Shown one piece after another: positions 46,696-55,479 of a stretch of DNA of 64,000 bases (position 1 is the first letter of the stretch; each line of letters starts with the position of its first letter). The stretch comes from Metapseudomonas sp043392685 (GTDB taxonomy: Bacteria; Pseudomonadota; Gammaproteobacteria; Pseudomonadales; Pseudomonadaceae), in the NCBI GenBank assembly GCA_043392685.1, contig JBHZGM010000027.1, one strand, 5' to 3'. The notes under the pieces were generated by a model. The model was not told the DNA's origin. It did no database searches and saw nothing but the letters and a program-made list of their open reading frames with translations. A program made the position numbers and the translations under genes.

Positions 46696-47838
46696 ATGCG
46701 AATAGTTGCCGACGAAAACATTCCCCTGGTCGATGCCTTCTTCGGCGGCCTGGGCGACATCCGTCGCCTGCCGGGCCGCGCCATCGACGCTGCCTCCCTG
46801 GCCGACGCCGACCTGCTGCTGGTGCGCTCGGTGACCCGGGTCGATAGCACCCTCCTGGCGGGTACGCCGGTGCGCTTCGTTGGCACCTGCACCATCGGCA
46901 CCGACCACCTCGATCTAGAATATTTCGCCCAGGCCGGCATCGGCTGGTCCAGTGCGCCCGGCTGCAACGCGCGCGGCGTGGTGGATTACGTGCTGGGCTG
47001 CCTGCTGGTGCTGGCCGAGGACGAGGGCGTCGACCTTGCCTCGCGCACCTTCGGCGTAGTGGGCGCCGGCCAGGTGGGCGGGCGCCTGGTGGATGTGCTG
47101 CGCGGACTCGGCTGGCGGGTGCTGGTCTGCGATCCGCCGCGCCAGGCGGTCGAAGGGGGGGATTTCGTCGATCTGGAAACCATTCTCCGCGAGTGCGACG
47201 CCATCAGCCTGCACACGCCGCTGGACGCAGGCGGCGACCATCCGACCCATCACCTGCTGGATGCCAGCCGCCTGGAGCGCCTGCGGCCCGGCGCCTGGCT
47301 GATCAATGCCAGCCGTGGCGCGGTGGTGGACAACCAGGCCCTGCGCGCGCTGCTGGAGCGTCGTTCCGACCTGCGCGCGGTGTTGGATGTGTGGGAGGGC
47401 GAACCCCAGGTGGACCTGGCGCTGGCGCATCTGTGCCGCATCGCTACGCCGCACATCGCCGGCTACAGCCTGGACGGCAAGCTGCGCGGTACCGCGCAGA
47501 TCTATCAGGCCTGGTGCCGTTTCAGCGGGCAGGTGGAAAGCGTGCAGCTGGACGAGTTGCTGCCCGCCTCCTGGCTGGATGAGCTGACCCTGGATGCCGG
47601 CGCCGACCTGAACTGGGCCCTGGCGACCCTGTGCCGTGTGGTGTATGACCCGCGCCGCGACGATGCGGATTTCCGCCGTAGCCTGGTGGGAGATGAAGCC
47701 CGGCGTCGCGCGGCCTTCGATGCCCTGCGCAAGCACTATCCGGTGCGGCGGGAAATCGACGGTCTGCGGGTACGATTGAAGGGAGATGCGCCTCGCTTGG
47801 CGGGAATCGTCCGGGCGCTGGGGGCGGAGCTGCTGTAG
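46696..47838 (+). CDS. pdxB: Erythronate-4-phosphate dehydrogenase
   Basis: A 380-residue enzyme of pyridoxal phosphate synthesis. It starts MRIVADENIPLVDAFF; the NAD-binding GVVGAGQVGGRLVDVL lies at about residue 120, and the catalytic region has LINASRGAVVDN and PHIAGYSLDGK. GGAGC precedes the start; a longer frame begins 36 bases upstream without one. Confidence 0.96.
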   Translation: MRIVADENIPLVDAFFGGLGDIRRLPGRAIDAASLADADLLLVRSVTRVDSTLLAGTPVRFVGTCTIGTDHLDLEYFAQAGIGWSSAPGCNARGVVDYVLGCLLVLAEDEGVDLASRTFGVVGAGQVGGRLVDVLRGLGWRVLVCDPPRQAVEGGDFVDLETILRECDAISLHTPLDAGGDHPTHHLLDASRLERLRPGAWLINASRGAVVDNQALRALLERRSDLRAVLDVWEGEPQVDLALAHLCRIATPHIAGYSLDGKLRGTAQIYQAWCRFSGQVESVQLDELLPASWLDELTLDAGADLNWALATLCRVVYDPRRDDADFRRSLVGDEARRRAAFDALRKHYPVRREIDGLRVRLKGDAPRLAGIVRALGAELL

Positions 47839-47872
47839 GAATCGGCCCGGGATTGCCCCGGGCGAGGGCGAA

Positions 47873-48049
47873 TCAGGCCTGTTTCCGCTCGGACTGCAGT
47901 TGCTTGTGCAGCTCCTGGCAGGCGCGCTGGATCATGGTTTCGGTAATCGGAATCTCGCGGCCCTGGGCATCGATGATCGCGCCGCCAACCCGGCGGCGTT
48001 GCTGCAGCGGAATCACGCGGAGATCGGAATTACTGTCGTGCAAGCTCAT
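47873..48049 (-). CDS. Small protein, 58 aa
   Basis: A 58-residue ORF: MSLHDSNSDLRVIPLQQRRR, then VGGAIIDAQGREIPITETMIQRACQ and a charged end (LQSERKQA). AGGAGA lies six bases before the ATG, a strong site. The VGGAIIDAQGREIPIT stretch looks like a beta-hairpin followed by a helix. Family not recognised. Convergent with pdxB (34-base gap). Confidence 0.7.
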   Translation of the reverse strand: MSLHDSNSDLRVIPLQQRRRVGGAIIDAQGREIPITETMIQRACQELHKQLQSERKQA

Positions 48050-48240
48050 GGCCTGTCTCCTCTTCAGGTGGTGCGCGCAGTCTAGGAAGGGTAGATGAAC
48101 ACGCAGTGACAGCCGGCGTCAGCAGTACGCCGGAAAAACGAAAGACCAGGAAACACTAGCAGCTGTTGTGCCAATCGCTAGCGTCCTGGTCCTGGTGGAT
48201 GGACCCCCTGCGCGGGGCGAGAGTTCAGTTCGAGGTAAGC

Positions 48241-49371
48241 ATGTCCTTGTTCCATATGGGCCTGATCATCAATCCCCTGGCCGGTCTGGGTGGCCCCGCC
48301 GCGCTCAAGGGCAGTGACGGTGTCGCCGTACAGGCCCTTGCCAGAGGCGCCGAGCCGCGGGCCGCAGCGCGCACCCGGCTGGCGCTGGAATGCCTGTTGC
48401 CGCTCGTCGGGCGCATCCAATTCCTCACCTTTCCCGGCCCCATGGGCGCCGACCTGCTGGCGGAGATGGGCTTTGCCCACAGGGTGCTGGGGCACCTCGA
48501 CGGCCCGCTGACCTGTGCCGACGACACCCGTCACGCCGTCGAAGCCCTGCAGGACGCCGGTGTCGCCCTGATTCTCTTCGCCGGCGGCGATGGCACGGCG
48601 CGGGATGTCAGTTCCGCGGTGCGCGAGGGGCAGCCGGTTCTGGGGATTCCCGCCGGGGTGAAGATCCACTCCGGGGTTTACGCCATCAGTCCGCGCGCGG
48701 CCGGCGAACTGGCGCGGCGTCTGGTGGAGGGCGGGCTGGTGCGCCTGGCCAGTGGCGAGGTCCGTGACCTGGACGAGAGCGCCCTGCGCGACGGCAAGGT
48801 GGCGGCGCGCTGGTATGGCGAGCTGACGGTCCCCGTGGAAGGCCACTACATGCAGCACGTCAAGCAAGGCGGCATGGAGTCGGAAGAGCTGGTGCTGGTG
48901 GATCTGGCCGACTGGCTGAACGACAGCTGGGAAGAGGGTGTGCGTTACGTGTTCGGCCCGGGCTCCACCCTCCACGGTCTGGCGGCCAACCTGGGGCTGG
49001 AAACCACGCTGCTGGGGGTCGATGTGATCGAGAATGGTGCAGTGATCGCCCGTGATGTGACCGAGTCCCGGCTCTTCGAGCTGGTGGACGGCCACCCGGC
49101 GCGGCTGCTGGTCACTGCCATCGGCGGCCAGGGCCACATCATCGGGCGCGGCAACCAGCAGATCAGCCCGCGGGTGTTGCGCGCCATAGGCCTGGATCAC
49201 CTCCGGGTAGTGGCCACCAAGCGCAAACTGGGCACCCTGGAAGGCCGGCCGCTGCTGGTGGACAGTGGCGATCCGGCCCTGGATGAAGCCTTCCCCGACG
49301 CTGTGCGGGTCTGGGCCGGCTACAAGGAAGAGCTGCTCTATCCCCTGGGCTGGTGGGGCGACCCGGACTGA
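48241..49371 (+). CDS. ATP-NAD kinase family protein
   Basis: A 376-residue protein of the NAD kinase/diacylglycerol kinase fold: MGLIINPLAGLGGPAALKG at the N-terminus and the catalytic LFAGGDGTARDV near residue 120, then GIPAGVKIHSGVYAISP. It is longer than the housekeeping NAD kinase and carries a distinct C-terminal domain (TAIGGQGHIIGRGNQQISP), so it belongs to the long subfamily, whose substrate is less certain. GAGG precedes ATG 48241. Confidence 0.85.
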   Translation: MSLFHMGLIINPLAGLGGPAALKGSDGVAVQALARGAEPRAAARTRLALECLLPLVGRIQFLTFPGPMGADLLAEMGFAHRVLGHLDGPLTCADDTRHAVEALQDAGVALILFAGGDGTARDVSSAVREGQPVLGIPAGVKIHSGVYAISPRAAGELARRLVEGGLVRLASGEVRDLDESALRDGKVAARWYGELTVPVEGHYMQHVKQGGMESEELVLVDLADWLNDSWEEGVRYVFGPGSTLHGLAANLGLETTLLGVDVIENGAVIARDVTESRLFELVDGHPARLLVTAIGGQGHIIGRGNQQISPRVLRAIGLDHLRVVATKRKLGTLEGRPLLVDSGDPALDEAFPDAVRVWAGYKEELLYPLGWWGDPD

Positions 49372-49442
49372 GGCCGTTCGCCCGCTTGTGGGGAGATCGG
49401 CTACCATCGACGACAGTTTCCCGCGGTTGCAGGAGCATCGTG

Positions 49443-49883
49443 ATGGATGCCGGGCAATACCCTCCCCATGTCGGCCCCGGAGAGCGCGTTGTGCTCTTCG
49501 ACGGGGTGTGCAGGCTCTGCAATGGCTGGGCGAAGTTCCTGATCCGTCATGACCGGGCGCGGACCATCAAGCTCGCCTCGGTGCAATCGGCGGAAGGTCA
49601 GGCGATCCTGCGCTGGTTCGGCTTGCCTGCCGACAGCTTCGCGACCCTGCTCTATGTCGAAGGGGCTGAGCTGTTCGTCCGTTCCGAGGCCATTGCACGA
49701 ATCCTGCGCCAGTTGCCGGCGCCCTGGCCGTTGCTGGCGATCTTCCGTTTCCTGCCGCTGGGATTGCGCGACTGGTGCTATGACCGTATCGCGCTGAATC
49801 GCTACCGCCTTTTCGGACGCTATGACGTCTGCCTGCTGCCGTCCCCCGATCATGAGGGACGCTTCCTGAATGCCGAACGCTGA
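49443..49883 (+). CDS. DCC-family thiol-disulfide oxidoreductase-like protein
   Basis: A 146-residue DUF393 protein. The DxxCxxC motif is near the start (LFDGVCRLCNGW), followed by FLIRHDRARTIKLASVQS and the family's C-terminal YDRIALNRYRLFGRYD. A redox role is predicted from the motif; partners unknown. GGAG lies seven bases before the ATG. Confidence 0.9.
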   Translation: MDAGQYPPHVGPGERVVLFDGVCRLCNGWAKFLIRHDRARTIKLASVQSAEGQAILRWFGLPADSFATLLYVEGAELFVRSEAIARILRQLPAPWPLLAIFRFLPLGLRDWCYDRIALNRYRLFGRYDVCLLPSPDHEGRFLNAER

Positions 49884-49990
49884 GCTGTGTCGATTCGCCG
49901 TGCTGACCCGCTGGGATTGGCGCGCGGGCGGCGGGCGGAAGCTCCGGTGCGAGGCGGACCATCCCCTGGCCTGGCTGACTGAGTCCCTTG

Positions 49991-51772
49991 ATGGCAACTT
50001 TCCTTTCTTCACGGCAACGTAACGCGCTGCGCATGGCTGCGCGCTTCGTCGCGCCCTATCGCTGGCGGGTGATGGGGGCCTTGCTGGCGCTGCTGTTCAC
50101 TGCCGCCATTACCCTGTCCATGGGGCAAGGCATCCGCTTGCTGGTGGACCAGGGACTGGCTACCCAGTCCGAAGCGTCGCTGCGGCAGTCGATCATGTTG
50201 TTCTTCGGCCTGGTGCTGGCCCTGGCGCTGGGTACCTTCACCCGCTTCTACCTGGTCTCGTGGATTGGCGAGCGCTTCGTGGCGGACATCCGCAAGCGCG
50301 TGTTCGACCACCTGATCCAGCTGCATCCGGGCTTCTACGAAAGCAATCGCGCGTCGGAAATCCAGTCCAGGCTCACCGCCGATACCACCTTGCTGCAATC
50401 GGTGATCGGCTCGTCGCTGTCCATGGCACTGCGCAACGGCATCCTGCTGGTGGGCGGCATCGGCCTGCTGTTCGTCACCAACCCGAAACTGACCGGCATC
50501 GTCCTGCTGGCGCTGCCGCTGGTGCTGGCGCCCATCCTCCTCTTCGGGCGGCGGGTGCGGCGTCTCTCGCGGCAGAGCCAGGACCGTATCGCCGACGTCG
50601 GCAGCTACATCGGGGAAACCCTGGGGCAGATCAAGACGGTGCAGGCCTACAACCACCAGGCGCAGGATCGCCAGCGTTTTGCCAGCACCGTGGAAGGGGC
50701 CTTCGACACTGCACGCCGGCGCATCACCCAGCGCGCCTGGCTGATCAGCCTGGTGATCCTGCTGGTGTTGGGCGCGGTGGGCGTGATGCTCTGGGTCGGC
50801 GGTATGGATGTGATCGCCGGGCGCATATCGCCCGGCGACCTGGCGGCCTTCGTCTTTTACAGCCTGATCGTGGGGGCGGCCTTCGGCGCCATCAGCGAGG
50901 TGATCGGCGAGCTGCAGAGCGCCGCTGGCGCCGCAGAGCGAATCGCCGAACTGCTGCAGGCGAGAAACGACATCCATGCTCCCGAGCAGGGGCGGGTGTC
51001 GCTGCCGGAGCGGGTCAGCGGCAAGATCGAGATGGAGGCAGTGCGCTTCGCCTATCCCGGTCGACCGGAAGTGAATGCGCTGGACGGCGTCAGCCTGGAG
51101 GTTCGCCCCGGCGAAACGCTGGCGTTGGTCGGACCTTCCGGTGCGGGCAAGTCGACGGTCTTCGAGCTGTTGCTGCGCTTCTTCGATCCCCAGGAGGGCA
51201 GCATCCGCGTGGAGGGCGTGGAACTGAGGCAGCTGGAACCTGCCGACCTGCGCCGCTGCTTTGCGCTGGTGTCGCAGAGTCCTGCACTGTTCTACGGCAG
51301 CGTCGAGGACAACATCCGCTACGGTCGTCCCGAGGCCACTGACGCCGAGATCGAAGCGGCCGCGCGCGCCGCCCATGCCCACGAGTTCATCAGCCGTCTG
51401 CCCCAGGGTTACCAGACCCATCTGGGGGAGGGGGGCATCGGTCTCTCGGGCGGCCAGCGTCAACGCCTGGCCATCGCGCGCGCCCTGCTGGTGGACGCGC
51501 CTATTCTGCTGCTGGACGAAGCGACCAGTGCACTGGATGCGGAGAGCGAGCACCTGATCCAGCAGGCTCTGCCGGCACTGATGAGCGGACGTACGACGCT
51601 GGTGATCGCCCACCGCCTGGCCACGGTGCAGAACGCCGACCGCATCGCGGTGATGGAACGGGGCAGGGTGGTTGCAATCGGTCGTCACGCGCAGCTGGTG
51701 ACCAGCAGTCCGCTGTATGCGCGGCTGGCGGAGCTGCAATTCGCCACTCGGGAGGGAGACGAAGTGGAGTAG
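49991..51772 (+). CDS. ABC exporter, fused membrane and ATPase domains
   Basis: A 593-residue half-transporter. The membrane domain (about 20-310, six helices) precedes an ATPase with Walker A GPSGAGKST (about 382), Q-loop LVSQSPALFYGSV, signature LSGGQRQR, Walker B ILLLDEATSALD and the His switch IAHRLATV. It resembles MsbA/lipid-type and multidrug exporters; substrate unknown. The start is ATG 49991; a TTG one codon earlier is less likely. It shares a terminator with rne. Confidence 0.93.
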   Translation: MATFLSSRQRNALRMAARFVAPYRWRVMGALLALLFTAAITLSMGQGIRLLVDQGLATQSEASLRQSIMLFFGLVLALALGTFTRFYLVSWIGERFVADIRKRVFDHLIQLHPGFYESNRASEIQSRLTADTTLLQSVIGSSLSMALRNGILLVGGIGLLFVTNPKLTGIVLLALPLVLAPILLFGRRVRRLSRQSQDRIADVGSYIGETLGQIKTVQAYNHQAQDRQRFASTVEGAFDTARRRITQRAWLISLVILLVLGAVGVMLWVGGMDVIAGRISPGDLAAFVFYSLIVGAAFGAISEVIGELQSAAGAAERIAELLQARNDIHAPEQGRVSLPERVSGKIEMEAVRFAYPGRPEVNALDGVSLEVRPGETLALVGPSGAGKSTVFELLLRFFDPQEGSIRVEGVELRQLEPADLRRCFALVSQSPALFYGSVEDNIRYGRPEATDAEIEAAARAAHAHEFISRLPQGYQTHLGEGGIGLSGGQRQRLAIARALLVDAPILLLDEATSALDAESEHLIQQALPALMSGRTTLVIAHRLATVQNADRIAVMERGRVVAIGRHAQLVTSSPLYARLAELQFATREGDEVE

Positions 51773-51795
51773 CGGGCGTCGATATTGCGGGCAAG

Positions 51796-51827
51796 AAAAA
51801 GGGGATGCCAATGGCATCCCCTTCTTC
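51796..51827. terminator. Bidirectional terminator shared by the ABC exporter and rne
   Basis: GGGGATGCC-AAT-GGCATCCCC is a perfect nine-base stem. On the minus strand TTTTTCTT follows (rne end); on the plus strand TTCTTCATT follows (ABC gene end). It occupies nearly the whole gap between the two convergent genes. Confidence 0.92.
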
Positions 51828-51841
51828 ATTCAGGACAGGCT

Positions 51842-54800
51842 TCAGACGACTGGTTTGGTCTCGTCCTTGGCTTCATCCTTCTCTTCTTCTTTCTCTTCTT
51901 CCTCAGCCTTGGTCTCGGCTTCGGCCGGCGCCTGGGCTTCGGTCGCTTCTGTTGCTACTTGCTCGGGCTGTTCGGCCGGAGCTTCCACAGCTTGTTCAAC
52001 GGCTTCCTCGACCTTCTGCTCGGCAGTGACCACGTCCTCTTCCACACCAGCGATGGCGTGGGCGACAACGGACGCCGGCTCGGCGGCGGCTACGGCTTCA
52101 ACGGCCTGGGCAGCCGCTGCTTCGGCTTCCTTGGCCAGACGCTCGGCCTCGCGCTGACGACGACGCACTTCACGCGGGTCGTTGGGGGCGCGGCCGGTGC
52201 TGGACGGCGCTTGAACGGCCGGCTGGACCTGGGGTGCAGCAACCGGAGCTTCCTCGGCAGGAGCTGCGGCAGGCGCTTCTGCCACGGCTTCGGCGGGGGC
52301 AGTTTCAACAACCGGAGCTTCCACCGCGGCCGGGGCCTCTTCTACCGCCGGAGCCTGTTCGGCAACCGGGGCAGCTTCAACGGTTTCGGCTATCACAACT
52401 TCTGCGGCCGGCGCTTCAACGACGGCTTCGGCAACCGGGGCTTCCGCCTGGGCTGGAGCTTCAGCGGCGGCTTCGGCAACCACTTCAGCGGTAACCACAG
52501 CGGCAGCGGCCACGGTAGCGGCCTGGACGGCGTCGGCAGGAGCGGCCTGTTCGGCACCTTCCTCATCCGCGCCCAGCTCTTCGCCATTGGCTTCGCGCTG
52601 ACGCTCGCGACGGTTGCTGCGACGACGCTGGCCACGGGAACGGCGACGGGGACGCTCGCCATCGGCGCCTTCCTGATCGTCGTCCTGCAACAGCTCTTCG
52701 TTGTTCAGCAGTTCTTCGTCGACTACCTCGGCCTGGGCGGCTTCGGCACGCGGCTGGCGCTCCTCGCGGGGCTGACGCTCTTCACGCGGCTGGCGTTCTT
52801 CGCGGGCCGGACGCTCAGCGCGCTCGCCACGCTCGCGACGGCCTTCCTGACCTTCGCGGGCTTCACGCGGCTGACGCTCTTCGCGGGGTTGACGCTCTTC
52901 GCGAGGCTGGCGCTCTTCACGCGGTTGACGTTCTTCACGTGGCTCGCGGGGCTGACGCTCTTCGCGCGGCTGGCGTTCTTCGCGGGCCGGACGCTCGCTG
53001 CGATCACCACGTTCGCCGCGTTCGCGACGACCTTCCTGGCCTTCACGGGCTTCGCGCGGCTGGCGTTCTTCACGTGGCTTGCGATCTTCCTCGCGACGGC
53101 CTTCACGACCTTCGCGGCTATCACGACGGCGGTTCTGCTGGCGGCTGTTGCGGCGCTCGTCACCGCGCGGCTGGCGCTCGGTGGCAGGCTTCTCGGCTTC
53201 GACCTTGGGTTCTTCCTTGCCGGCGAACAGGCCCACGAGGGTCTTCACCAGGCCCTTGAACAGACTCGGCTCCGGAGCCGGTGCCGGCGGCGCCAGCGGG
53301 GCTGCCGGAGTCGGGGCCGGGGCAGGGCGCTCGGGGGATACGGTCTTCACCGCGGCTTCCTGGCGTACCAGGGTGCGGGTGGAGCTGACCGGCTGGGCTT
53401 CCTCGACCTCGGAGGGGGTCATTTCGTAGCTGGACTGGTTGCTCTGCACTTCCGGGCTGTCGTCGCGCAGGCGCTGGACTTCGAAATGCGGGGTTTCCAG
53501 ATGGTCGTTCGGCAGGATGACGATGCGTGAACGGGTACGCAGCTCGATCTTGGTGATGCTGTTGCGCTTTTCGTTGAGCAGGAAGGCGGCAACCGGGATC
53601 GGCACCTGGGCACGTACTTCGGCGGTGCGGTCCTTGAGGGCTTCTTCCTCGATCAGGCGCAGGATCGCCAGCGACAGGGATTCGACGTCGCGGATGATGC
53701 CCTGGCCGTCGCAACGGGGGCAGACGATGCCGCTGGTCTCGCCCAGGGACGGACGCAGGCGCTGACGAGACATTTCCAGCAGGCCGAAGCGGGAGATACG
53801 GCCGATCTGCACGCGGGCGCGGTCGGCTTCCAGGGCTTCGCGGACTTTCTCTTCCACGGCGCGCTGGTTCTTGGCCGGGGTCATGTCGATGAAGTCGATG
53901 ACGATCAGGCCGCCGATGTCACGCAGACGCAGCTGGCGGGCGATTTCCTCAGCCGCTTCCAGGTTGGTCTGCAGGGCGGTTTCTTCGATGTCGCCACCTT
54001 TGGTCGCACGCGCCGAGTTGATGTCGATGGACACCAGGGCTTCGGTCGGGTCGATCACGATGGAGCCGCCGGACGGCAGCTTCACTTCGCGCTGGAAGGC
54101 GGTTTCGATCTGGCTTTCTATCTGGAAGCGATTGAACAGCGGAACGCTGTCCTGGTAGAGCTTGATCTTGCTCTGGTACTGCGGCATCACCTGGCGAATG
54201 AAGCTGAGGGCTTCCTCGTGGGCTTCGACGCTGTCGACCAGCACTTCGCCGATGTCCTGGCGCAGGTAGTCGCGGATGGCGCGGATGATGACGTTGCTTT
54301 CCTGATAGATCAGGAAGGGCGCGCCGCGCTCGCCGGAGGCTTCCTTGATGGCGCTCCAGAGTTGCAGCAGGTAGTCCAGGTCCCACTGCAGCTCTTCGCT
54401 GGAGCGGCCGAGGCCGGCGGTGCGGACGATCAGACCCATGTCGGCCGGAGCGTTGAGGCCGTTCAGCGCTTCGCGCAGTTCGTTGCGCTCTTCGCCTTCG
54501 ATGCGGCGGGAGATACCGCCGGCGCGGGGATTGTTCGGCATCAGCACCAGGTAACGACCGGCGAGGCTGATGAAGGTGGTCAGGGCTGCGCCCTTGTTGC
54601 CGCGCTCTTCTTTCTCGACCTGGACGATGACCTCCTGGCCTTCGCTGAGCACTTCCTTGATGTTGATGCGGCCTTCAGGGGATTTCTTGAAGTATTCGCG
54701 GGAGATTTCTTTCAGGGGCAGGAAGCCGTGGCGCTCGGCGCCGAAGTCGACGAAGGCTGCCTCGAGGCTGGGTTCGATGCGAGTGATTCGGCCTTTGTAG

Positions 54801-54922
54801 ATGTTGGCCTTCTTCTGCTCGCGGGCACCCGATTCGATGTCCAGGTCATACAGGCGTTGGCCGTCGACCAGAGCAACACGCAACTCTTCGGGCTGAGTCG
54901 CGTTAATCAGCATTCTTTTCAT
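51842..54922 (-). CDS. rne: Ribonuclease E
   Basis: A 1,026-residue endoribonuclease that initiates mRNA decay and processes rRNA and tRNA, acting at the inner membrane as degradosome scaffold. It starts MKRMLINATQPEELRVALVDG. The S1 domain is at about 36-120. The DNase-I-like catalytic part has DFIDMTPAKNQRAVE with the Asp ligands. The Zn-link is CPRCDGQG near residue 401. From about residue 530 the protein is low-complexity: an Arg-rich RNA-binding part with many RQPREE repeats (about 600-740), then an Ala/Glu/Val-rich part and an acidic tail ending KPVV. Confidence 0.97.
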   Translation of the reverse strand: MKRMLINATQPEELRVALVDGQRLYDLDIESGAREQKKANIYKGRITRIEPSLEAAFVDFGAERHGFLPLKEISREYFKKSPEGRINIKEVLSEGQEVIVQVEKEERGNKGAALTTFISLAGRYLVLMPNNPRAGGISRRIEGEERNELREALNGLNAPADMGLIVRTAGLGRSSEELQWDLDYLLQLWSAIKEASGERGAPFLIYQESNVIIRAIRDYLRQDIGEVLVDSVEAHEEALSFIRQVMPQYQSKIKLYQDSVPLFNRFQIESQIETAFQREVKLPSGGSIVIDPTEALVSIDINSARATKGGDIEETALQTNLEAAEEIARQLRLRDIGGLIVIDFIDMTPAKNQRAVEEKVREALEADRARVQIGRISRFGLLEMSRQRLRPSLGETSGIVCPRCDGQGIIRDVESLSLAILRLIEEEALKDRTAEVRAQVPIPVAAFLLNEKRNSITKIELRTRSRIVILPNDHLETPHFEVQRLRDDSPEVQSNQSSYEMTPSEVEEAQPVSSTRTLVRQEAAVKTVSPERPAPAPTPAAPLAPPAPAPEPSLFKGLVKTLVGLFAGKEEPKVEAEKPATERQPRGDERRNSRQQNRRRDSREGREGRREEDRKPREERQPREAREGQEGRRERGERGDRSERPAREERQPREERQPREPREERQPREERQPREERQPREERQPREAREGQEGRRERGERAERPAREERQPREERQPREERQPRAEAAQAEVVDEELLNNEELLQDDDQEGADGERPRRRSRGQRRRSNRRERQREANGEELGADEEGAEQAAPADAVQAATVAAAAVVTAEVVAEAAAEAPAQAEAPVAEAVVEAPAAEVVIAETVEAAPVAEQAPAVEEAPAAVEAPVVETAPAEAVAEAPAAAPAEEAPVAAPQVQPAVQAPSSTGRAPNDPREVRRRQREAERLAKEAEAAAAQAVEAVAAAEPASVVAHAIAGVEEDVVTAEQKVEEAVEQAVEAPAEQPEQVATEATEAQAPAEAETKAEEEEKEEEKDEAKDETKPVV

Positions 54923-54935
54923 GTGGTACCAATGG

Positions 54936-54955
54936 GTTTCCGGGCTACCGGAAAC
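54936..54955 (-). promoter_or_regulatory. Start-proximal hairpin in the rne leader
   Basis: GTTTCCGG-TAGC-CCGGAAAC is a perfect eight-base stem ending 13 bases before the rne ATG. It lies where a ribosome would bind, and no normal Shine-Dalgarno sequence is visible between it and the ATG, so it could limit rne translation. Confidence 0.6.
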
Positions 54956-55422
54956 GGCGATTGGCGCACACGACTCTCGCGGTCGGTGTCAGGTGCGTGT
55001 CAGAGGTGGAGGGCCACCCCAGTGTCCAGCGAGGTCCGGCCAAAGGGGCCGGAATCGCGACTACGTCTCCTGCTTGCTGTGTCGTGACAGAAGCACTTGT
55101 TCAGGAGGAGGAATCAACGGTCGGTAGCGGACGAAATGAAGCGTCTTGAAACTACGCAGTCCGACGGTTATGCATCTCCACCCTACACTTATCCCTTGAA
55201 AATCGGGTGCCGCTCGCTGAATCCGTAGCGGGTTGCATTTACCGCAATCTCCCGTTGGAAGGGGCGATCACGCGTCATGGCTCAAGGCTTTGATTTCGGA
55301 AAATTCGCGGCCATTGCGGCGTATTTTCTGTCGGACGGCCTTACGTCCTGAATGGGTTGCAGCGGTTGGGGTGGCAAATATGGCGAACACCCGGAACCAG
55401 GCCGCTTTTGGCGGCGTTCGCG

Positions 55423-55451
55423 ACTATAGCAGTAATCATTAAGTGCTTCAA
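55423..55451 (-). promoter_or_regulatory. rne: Predicted sigma-70 promoter of rne
   Basis: On the minus strand TTGAAG and TATAGT are separated by 17 bases (55451-55423). A start near 55416 would leave a leader of about 494 nucleotides. On the plus strand a TATGAT at 55468-55473 lies just before the rluC ATG and may be its -10 element, so the two promoters sit back to back. Confidence 0.65.
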
Positions 55452-55479
55452 ATCCATAAAAAATTGTTATGATGCGCAG

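Larger units (their letters stand above)
54923..55479. other. rne leader and rne-rluC divergent region
   Basis: This region of 557 bases carries no supported gene. Most of it is the predicted 5' leader of rne (about 494 nt, from near 55416). It contains stem-loops such as CCGGCC-CCTTT-GGCCGG and the start-proximal hairpin listed separately. The rluC signals overlap the rne promoter at the right end. In enterobacteria the rne leader mediates autoregulation by RNase E; the same is inferred here. Confidence 0.7.

Noticed and set aside
52720..53180. Apparent tandem DNA repeat or CRISPR-like array
   Set aside because: The periodicity is the in-frame RQPREE coding repeat of RNase E; units lack constant repeats and unique spacers of equal length.
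55357..55479. Longer N-terminus for RluC
   Set aside because: The added codons overlap the rne promoter and have no family similarity; MNTPASP is the normal start region.
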